Source: a virus
Length of the DNA: 40,441 nt
Reading direction: 5' to 3' (one strand)
IMG/VR virus record: IMGVR_UViG_3300047550_001415
Location: 1 to 40,441 of that record
A model generated the notes under the pieces. The model was not told where the DNA came from and made no database searches. It saw nothing but the letters and a program-made list of their open reading frames with translations. Both the position numbers and the translations under genes were made by a program. Shown here in pieces: positions 33,467 through 38,773 of the stretch. Position 1 is the first letter of the stretch. Each line of letters opens with the position of its first letter.

Positions 33467-33474
33467 GATAAATA
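33467..33474 (+). promoter_or_regulatory. Putative late promoter (GATAAATACTCTA) giving a leaderless mRNA
   Basis: GATAAATACTCTA runs directly into the ATG at 33480; only five bases separate the motif from the start codon. T4 late transcripts begin about 6-7 bases after the core, which here is the ATG itself. Confidence 0.5.
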
Positions 33475-33479
33475 CTCTA

Positions 33480-33989
33480 ATGCGTTGTTACGAATTCATT
33501 ACCGAGCGCAAGAAGAAGCGCAGCAAAGTTAAACTCAGTAAATACTTTTTTCCTGGGTTCGCTTACTACGGCGGTACATCTGACTCAAGTGACATGGGCG
33601 GTGGGGATGGCGGTGGCGAAAGCATGTATGAAGATGTTGACACCGCTAGTGAAGTCGAGAAATTCAAGGATTGGGCATGTAAGAGATTACATATCAAGAA
33701 GCCGCCCGTGATTGAATTGAGCATGGATACAGAAGAAGCACAGACTAATCATCACACAGGTGGTCATATCATAGGTGACGATAAGATTTGGGTCTATGCT
33801 AAGAACCGCAATCTTGTAGACATACTACGCACAGTATTTCATGAATTGGTTCATGTTCGCCAGGGTGAATTGAACATGGTTAATAATGATGATAGTTATC
33901 CTGGCAGTGCTATCGAATCAATGGCAGATATGCTTGCAGGCAAGTATATTAAAATTTATGGAAAAGAAAATAACAAGATTTTCCAATAA
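33480..33989 (+). CDS. HExxH zinc metallopeptidase with capsid-targeting-like N-terminus
   Basis: 169 residues from ATG 33480; the earlier in-frame TTG at 33462 falls in the previous gene. MRCYEFITE|RKKK matches the T4 capsid-targeting pattern, including Ile-x-Glu. After a basic stretch and a Gly/Asp/Ser-rich linker comes VFHELVHVRQGEL with zinc ligands H121 and H125 and catalytic E122. E146 in AIESMADMLAGKYI is a likely third ligand, giving a gluzincin-type site. The domain is small, like minigluzincin or SprT-type peptidases. If cleaved and packaged, it would be a protease delivered into the cell with the DNA; this is inference. Confidence 0.65.
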   Translation: MRCYEFITERKKKRSKVKLSKYFFPGFAYYGGTSDSSDMGGGDGGGESMYEDVDTASEVEKFKDWACKRLHIKKPPVIELSMDTEEAQTNHHTGGHIIGDDKIWVYAKNRNLVDILRTVFHELVHVRQGELNMVNNDDSYPGSAIESMADMLAGKYIKIYGKENNKIFQ

Positions 33990-34000
33990 GGAGAAAACAA

Positions 34001-34312
34001 ATGGCAATTAAACAGAAACTAACCCTAGTTGCAGCACCGGGCAGCAACCTAATAAACTTAGATGATTGGGCAAAAGCAAGTTTGCCCGAAGAAGAGTTTC
34101 CATTATTTGAAGCCGCCAAAGCAAGGCATAATGCTTTCGTAGCATCAAAGGCGACTTCAGTAGATCATGAAAACGGTGAAGTGATATTCGCTGATGAAAA
34201 TAAAGTAACTGAAGCCAATCCTTTAGACGGGGATATGGATTTCTTATTTTATTGGTATCGTTATCTACAAGAAAATGGTATCACAGTAAACCAGACAACC
34301 GAGACTGTATAA
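34001..34312 (+). CDS. Small hypothetical protein
   Basis: 103 residues after a TAAGGAGAAAA ribosome site. Acidic alpha/beta protein (NLINLDDWAKASLPEEEFPL, GDMDFLFYWYRYLQENG). No motif recognised. It follows the metallopeptidase by 11 bases and could share its transcript. Confidence 0.5.
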   Translation: MAIKQKLTLVAAPGSNLINLDDWAKASLPEEEFPLFEAAKARHNAFVASKATSVDHENGEVIFADENKVTEANPLDGDMDFLFYWYRYLQENGITVNQTTETV

Positions 34313-34315
34313 CTG

Positions 34316-34344
34316 TTGACATTATCCGTTTTTTCTGTTAATCT
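34316..34344 (+). promoter_or_regulatory. Sigma-70-type promoter (TTGACA-17-TAATCT)
   Basis: TTGACA at 34316-34321 and TAATCT at 34339-34344, 17 bases apart, in the gap before the TilS-like gene. The -10 box ends six bases before ATG 34351, so the transcript would be essentially leaderless. Confidence 0.5.
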
Positions 34345-34350
34345 ATCTAC

Positions 34351-34947
34351 ATGATTAGGTTACTGAAAAAACTACCCAGAAAACTTACCGTGGCATTCAG
34401 CGGCGGCGTGGATAGCGTTGCCGCTGTTGACTTTTTGAGGCGTAACCACGATGTTGAATGTGCATTCTTTCATCATTACACCACAAATAGCGAACATGCT
34501 TATAAATTTGTAGAACCCTTTTGTGAAGATGCTAATATTAAGTTACATGTTGGATATATCAGCAATAGCAAACCTGCTAAAAAAAGCCTAGAAGAACATT
34601 GGCGTGATGAACGCTATAAATTTTTAAGTAAGTTCGATACTGTTGTCACCGCGCATCATCTAAATGATTGTATCGAAACATACCTATGGTCTAGCATTCA
34701 TGGTGAAAGTAAGATTATTCCCTATAACCGTAAGAATGTAGTAAGACCCTTTTTGTTGACATCGAAGAAAGAATTAATCGATTGGTGCAAGCGTAAAAAT
34801 TTATATTGGATAGAAGACTTAAGTAATGATGATGATTCTTTCATGCGTAATTATATCCGTAAATATCTTGTACCGCATGCCTATCATGTTAATCCAGGTA
34901 TTGAAAAAGTAATCAAACGATTAATCTTAGATGCTAATAAGCCTTAA
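34351..34947 (+). CDS. tilS: TilS-like tRNA(Ile) lysidine synthase (minimal form)
   Basis: 198 residues. The PP-loop SGGVDS (17-22) begins an N-type ATP pyrophosphatase domain. AHHLNDCIETYLWSSIHG matches the TilS HHxxDxxET motif, and RPFLLTSKKELIDWCKRKN followed by WIEDLSNDD...RNYIRKYLVP matches the second half of the catalytic domain. E. coli TilS has about 430 residues; this has only the catalytic domain. TilS converts C34 of tRNA-Ile(CAU) to lysidine so that it reads AUA and is charged with Ile. The phage genes here use ATA often, so a phage copy would support decoding late in infection (inference). Confidence 0.75.
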   Translation: MIRLLKKLPRKLTVAFSGGVDSVAAVDFLRRNHDVECAFFHHYTTNSEHAYKFVEPFCEDANIKLHVGYISNSKPAKKSLEEHWRDERYKFLSKFDTVVTAHHLNDCIETYLWSSIHGESKIIPYNRKNVVRPFLLTSKKELIDWCKRKNLYWIEDLSNDDDSFMRNYIRKYLVPHAYHVNPGIEKVIKRLILDANKP

Positions 34948-35188
34948 TAAAAATAAATGGCTTTATGACTGGATGCAGGATAAATGGTATGATGAGGTCA
35001 TGCCATTATTTCACGAAGCAGCAGGTAGCGATTTTCCTTATATACCTGACACTAAACCACTATATCAAAAACTGGCCAACTTATTATCATCTAAGGGATA
35101 CAAATCTAAAACTACTAAGGACGGTACGGATTTATTAGTATTCATTCCAGATGAAGAATACACCTTCTTACTGATCAAGTATTGTTAA
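34931..35188 (+). CDS. Small hypothetical protein
   Basis: 85 residues overlapping the end of the TilS-like gene by 17 bases; an internal start at the Met near 34972 is possible. Helical with many aromatic residues (KWLYDWMQDKWYDEVMPLF). It ends tail-to-tail with the - strand amidotransferase-like gene, overlapping it by 14 bases. Confidence 0.5.
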   Translation: MLISLNKNKWLYDWMQDKWYDEVMPLFHEAAGSDFPYIPDTKPLYQKLANLLSSKGYKSKTTKDGTDLLVFIPDEEYTFLLIKYC

Positions 35189-35825
35189 GCAACTTGTGTG
35201 TGAAGTCTAATAGTAATTTATGATGTTGATATCTGTGCCATCTAGGTTTCATGCTTTTGCGATCATACCATGATCTCATGCTTTCAGGATGACAACCTAT
35301 CAATCCTATATTTTCTTGTAACACTGCCATTGGGTCATCATTTTTATACCTAGCGACAGTAGTGAATTTCTTTTCATTACCTATCAGTGCGCATCCATCA
35401 TAGAAATACATGTGAGTATTTTTATCATTCCATGTTACAGGAACTGTAGTGCCGAACGATCTCCGTATACCTGAGTATGGTCTCTTGATGTATTGTACAG
35501 CATCGAAACCTTCTACGATATCGAAATATCTATGAGCCGCCCAATATGCGCCCATGCAGATTCCTAGATATCTTTTACCATAATATACGGCTTCTCTGAT
35601 ATAATCTGCTTTGGGTGCTAGGTACTTGAAGAATGTATCACTATCCCCGATTCCTCCCGGGAACGCTACGATATCTGCTTTTTTAAAAATGTTGTTTTTT
35701 ATCTGATCCGTATGGAACATATCTACCGTGAAATCGCCGGAAAGTGCCTCATACATTCCTACAGCACATTGAGCAGAACACTCGGGGTGATGCAAGAATA
35801 TAGCGATTCGCGGCTTATTTTTCAT
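35175..35825 (-). CDS. Class I glutamine amidotransferase-like protein (BPL_N type)
   Basis: 216 residues. Flavodoxin-like start (KPRIAIFLHHPECSAQCAVG), oxyanion strand IVAFPGGIGDSD, nucleophile elbow GICMGAYWAA with C90, and GCHPES with H179 and E181 complete a GATase-I-like triad. The pattern is closest to the BPL_N (biotin-protein-ligase N-terminal-like) group, which may hydrolyse amides or peptides instead of supplying ammonia. No synthase partner domain is attached. It is the last gene of a three-gene - strand operon led by a DnaE-like polymerase and overlaps the gene before it by four bases. Confidence 0.65.
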   Translation of the reverse strand: MKNKPRIAIFLHHPECSAQCAVGMYEALSGDFTVDMFHTDQIKNNIFKKADIVAFPGGIGDSDTFFKYLAPKADYIREAVYYGKRYLGICMGAYWAAHRYFDIVEGFDAVQYIKRPYSGIRRSFGTTVPVTWNDKNTHMYFYDGCALIGNEKKFTTVARYKNDDPMAVLQENIGLIGCHPESMRSWYDRKSMKPRWHRYQHHKLLLDFTHKLLNNT

Positions 35826-36124
35826 TTCTTCTTTATTTCATCGTATGTTTGTACTATCTTCAACTTATTTAGATCGTGAGATTTATCATAAGGGACGGGT
35901 AGTTCTTGCCACTCTTCTTCAGTAGCGTCACATGTGATCAACACTTCATATTTATGTCCATCGCTTGTGTATAGTTCTACCTGCTCAAGGCCTAACACGC
36001 TGTTACCCGCTTTGGTCAATGCTGTGCCTAATGCTTTTAATGCGGCTCTCTCACCTACGATAATAGCTCTTCCGTTTGGTTCGTTATGGTTCTGTATATG
36101 TAATCTTGCTTTAGCGGTTAGCAT
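35822..36124 (-). CDS. Hypothetical protein between DnaE-like and amidotransferase-like genes
   Basis: 100 residues. It overlaps the end of the DnaE-like gene by 14 bases and the next gene by 4, so translation is coupled. N-terminal RLHIQNHNEPNGRAIIVGER, then AALKALGTALTKAG and QVELYTSDGHKYEVLITCDA suggest an alpha/beta fold. A regulatory or accessory role with the polymerase-like protein is possible. No family recognised. Confidence 0.5.
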   Translation of the reverse strand: MLTAKARLHIQNHNEPNGRAIIVGERAALKALGTALTKAGNSVLGLEQVELYTSDGHKYEVLITCDATEEEWQELPVPYDKSHDLNKLKIVQTYDEIKKK

Positions 36125-37790
36125 TTAATAAATCCCTTAATTTGAATCTCTTATGCTTATTTACTGTCACATATTCGCTGTTATTTTTATATCCCAATTT
36201 ACCTACACCCCATAGTATAGGTTGTTCATGGAAACTTACCGCACGATCTATTATGACATCTAGATAGCGGCCATTACCTGTACCGATAGTCACAAATGTG
36301 ATATATTGTTTGGGGGCAGATTTGAACACACGATAGTTCGCAACCAAGCCGCAAAATTCAACTTCTCCGGGCTTGCGTATCTCGGCACACACAGGCAAGA
36401 ACTTGTCACTATGCCAATGTCCTTGACTCATCATTTCATTGACTTCATTGCCCTCATATGTGACAGGTATAGCACCGGCCAGTTTAGCCTCATGATGATA
36501 TACCCAACGGCTATAACTGCCCTGACAGTGCTTCAATGTTGCAGCCCAAAACTTTGTGGGGTTATGTGCTTTCTGATATGCTATGGCCCATATCAATCGT
36601 CCAAGATTGATAGCATGTGCGCGGCATAGTCCAAAGTTGCTGAGTTCACGCAATGCCGCAAGTATCTCATTCTTATGTTCATGGTTGCCGATCTTTTCCA
36701 TGAACTCATAAATCTTTTCTTCATTCTTTTTAGCAAAGGCACGACGCCACATATCTGCTTCATATTGGCTGCAACCAAGTAACTGGCTGATGAGTATGAT
36801 AGCATCATCTTCAAATACGATAGTGTTATCAAAAGTATCCTTGCTCCAATCACGGAAGAAACTTGCTTTTCTACGACCTTGTGTTGCTACCGGGCGTATC
36901 AATGCTGTAGCCAATACACAATCTTCACGGCTCTTTGGCTTGATCGCTCTTAACAATCTACGCATAGCAGGACTCTCTGCCTGCGTGACCCCAAGCACGT
37001 TGCCACTACTTAACAACTCGGCAGTTTTTTCGTCATGCTCAGGATAATCTAATAAATTTCTTGTATGGTCAATTTCAAATAATTGACTTAGACCACGGTT
37101 AGCAAGTATATCAATCTTGAAATGCTCAAGGTCTTCTATCTCATACTTGTCAAGCAATATCTGATTAGTACCATTAATTAAACTCTTAGGTACTGGTCTA
37201 TCAAATATCAATATACCACCGCAATGTTTGCTGATACAGCGTTTCTTGCCTAATAGTTTCTTAGCAAGTTTCTCGGCATCTTCAACAAACTCCGGTATAA
37301 CCTCTTCAAGTTTGAAGTTGCGTTTGAGTTGTCCTTTAGCCCCAAATCGTTTTGCAGCCTCACGCAAGGCTGACTTCTCTTTGTACATCACATAGTTACT
37401 AACTCTTGCTGATTGACCTTTCCATTTATCAAAGATACGGTTCATGACCGTCTCTTGTTGGAAGTGTGGGAAGTCTAAATCAATGTCTGGTAAGTCATCA
37501 CGCTTTGGATTCATGAATCTTGACAGTGGTATGTTTTCCTTGATAGGATCTACATCTGCTATGCCAAGCAACCAACATAACAAACTACTACCCGCAGATC
37601 CGCGAGTCATATGTGGTATGTCTTTGGTGAGATCAAGTATTTCTACTACACGCAGGAAGTGTTTGGCAAAGCCTAATTTGGCTATGAGTTCAAGTTCTTC
37701 TTCTAATCGTTTTTCATATTCAACACCTTCTGGTAAGGTGCGTACAAATTTACTAATGAGTGTTTCCAACTCTTTATATCGTGAGTCCAT
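36111..37790 (-). CDS. PHP-less DNA polymerase III alpha-like protein (family C core)
   Basis: 559 residues. Motifs in DnaE order: palm loop TRGSAGSSLLCWLLGI (62-77; DnaE GRGSAAGSLVAY), catalytic PDIDLDF with D104 and D106, HCGGILIF (189-196; DnaE HAGGVVI), third catalytic aspartate D227 in HFKIDILA (DnaE KFDFLGL), LGVTQAESPAMRRLLR (266-281; FQLESRGMKDL), ADMWRRAFAKK (346-355), LCRAHAINLGRLIWAIAYQK (388-407; fingers) and an OB-fold-like region (479-520). The N-terminal PHP domain and C-terminal tau-binding region are absent; bacterial DnaE has about 1160 residues. All three catalytic aspartates are kept, so it may be an active polymerase, unusual beside a gp43 enzyme. Confidence 0.8.
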   Translation of the reverse strand: MDSRYKELETLISKFVRTLPEGVEYEKRLEEELELIAKLGFAKHFLRVVEILDLTKDIPHMTRGSAGSSLLCWLLGIADVDPIKENIPLSRFMNPKRDDLPDIDLDFPHFQQETVMNRIFDKWKGQSARVSNYVMYKEKSALREAAKRFGAKGQLKRNFKLEEVIPEFVEDAEKLAKKLLGKKRCISKHCGGILIFDRPVPKSLINGTNQILLDKYEIEDLEHFKIDILANRGLSQLFEIDHTRNLLDYPEHDEKTAELLSSGNVLGVTQAESPAMRRLLRAIKPKSREDCVLATALIRPVATQGRRKASFFRDWSKDTFDNTIVFEDDAIILISQLLGCSQYEADMWRRAFAKKNEEKIYEFMEKIGNHEHKNEILAALRELSNFGLCRAHAINLGRLIWAIAYQKAHNPTKFWAATLKHCQGSYSRWVYHHEAKLAGAIPVTYEGNEVNEMMSQGHWHSDKFLPVCAEIRKPGEVEFCGLVANYRVFKSAPKQYITFVTIGTGNGRYLDVIIDRAVSFHEQPILWGVGKLGYKNNSEYVTVNKHKRFKLRDLLNANR

Positions 37791-37830
37791 TGTTGAGCCT
37801 ATATGTGCCTTAAGTGAAAATATTTATTGG

Positions 37831-37838
37831 GCAAATAC
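37831..37838 (-). promoter_or_regulatory. Possible late promoter (AATAAATA) for the minus-strand operon
   Basis: On the - strand, CCAATAAATATTTTCAC ends about 40 bases before the ATG of the DnaE-like gene. The core matches T4-type late promoters but lacks the CT extension of the other copies, and the region is AT-rich. Confidence 0.3.
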
Positions 37839-37868
37839 CCAATACATAAATTTCCTTACACAAAATGT

Positions 37869-37896
37869 TTGACTTTTTTACAACACTCTGTATAAT
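37869..37896 (+). promoter_or_regulatory. Sigma-70-type promoter (TTGACT-16-TATAAT)
   Basis: TTGACT at 37869-37874 and a perfect TATAAT at 37891-37896, 16 bases apart, followed by a GGAG ribosome site at 37911 and ATG 37920. This is the best host-type promoter in the window and would drive the dsbA-like, SGNH and polymerase genes early. Confidence 0.7.
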
Positions 37897-37919
37897 AACT
37901 ACTTCACATAGGAGATTTT

Positions 37920-38180
37920 ATGTCATCACGTACTTTTAATAATGAAGCCAAACTCAAGTTGACTCAATTGATCAACGAAGGTCTTGCCGTAACTCACGAA
38001 ATTGAAACCCTGCAGGGTGGATTGACCGACACCATCAAGGCTGTCGCAGAAGAACTTGAAATCAAGCCTTCAGTATTGAAGAAGGCGATCAAGGTCGCAC
38101 ACAAGAGTCGTTTGGGCGAAACTAATAAGGAAAACGAAGAACTTAACACTATCCTAGAGACAGTCGGCAAGACTCTTTAA
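37920..38180 (+). CDS. dsbA: DsbA-like double-stranded DNA-binding protein
   Basis: 86 residues. SSRTFNNEAKLKLTQLINEG, then DTIKAVAEELEIKPSVLKKA has the length and pattern of the protein annotated as DsbA (dsDNA-binding, late-promoter-region binding) in T4-like phages of aquatic bacteria. T4 DsbA binds near late promoters. The C-terminal half looks like a helix-turn-helix. It is the first gene behind a strong sigma-70-type promoter and overlaps the next gene by one base. Confidence 0.65.
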   Translation: MSSRTFNNEAKLKLTQLINEGLAVTHEIETLQGGLTDTIKAVAEELEIKPSVLKKAIKVAHKSRLGETNKENEELNTILETVGKTL

Positions 38181-38773
38181 TGGGTAGACTGGTTACTTTT
38201 GGCTGCTCCTATACCTACGGTATAGGATTAGAAGATATATATGGTAGTAAAAAAGTTACTGAGCCTAGTAAATTAGCGTGGCCTACATTACTAGGACAGT
38301 TGTTAGATAAAACTACTATAAATGAAAGTGCACCAGGTTCAGGTAATTTTGAGATTTTTGATAAAATAATTCGCTATAATTTTCAACCAGATGATTTAGT
38401 AATAATCATGTGGTCTCATTTTATACGATTAGGACATTATAAAATATTAGAAAAAAATTATAAAGGACAAAGGAAAGGTAGCATGATGCAGGCAAAACAC
38501 ACGGCTATCTTAATGGAATTCGATAATGCTTATAAAAATTATCAAATTTTTCATCACGCAAATTTGTATTTGGAAAGTAAAAAAATAGATAATTATTCCT
38601 TCATTGCTTTTTTTAGAGATAGAGATAGTTTTCCTTGTCCCAGTTTTTTTGAATTTTCAAAAATGTTAACAATACAAGAAGATTATCATATAGATATGGC
38701 TTTAGATCGTGAACATTTTGGTCACAAAAGTCATGAAAAACTGGCCAATATATTATATAATAAAATTAAATGA
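38180..38773 (+). CDS. SGNH/GDSL-like hydrolase
   Basis: 197 residues. Block I VTFGCSYTYG supplies the candidate nucleophile S10, block III APGSGN supplies N56, and near the C-terminus DREHFGHKSHEKLAN supplies D176 and H179 or H182. This is the SGNH fold (esterase, lipase or acetyl-hydrolase). It is notably AT-rich, with A/T runs, compared with dsbA and gp43 on either side, yet overlaps both exactly (TAATG and ATGA). It looks like a recently acquired gene fitted into a replication operon. The substrate could be an acetylated surface sugar; this is inference. Confidence 0.6.
   Translation: MGRLVTFGCSYTYGIGLEDIYGSKKVTEPSKLAWPTLLGQLLDKTTINESAPGSGNFEIFDKIIRYNFQPDDLVIIMWSHFIRLGHYKILEKNYKGQRKGSMMQAKHTAILMEFDNAYKNYQIFHHANLYLESKKIDNYSFIAFFRDRDSFPCPSFFEFSKMLTIQEDYHIDMALDREHFGHKSHEKLANILYNKIK

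Noticed and set aside
6150-37790. The two DnaE-like proteins as split halves of one polymerase
   Set aside because: Both contain the same GRGS-type segment, so they overlap in homology and do not complement each other; they are also 30 kb apart on opposite strands.
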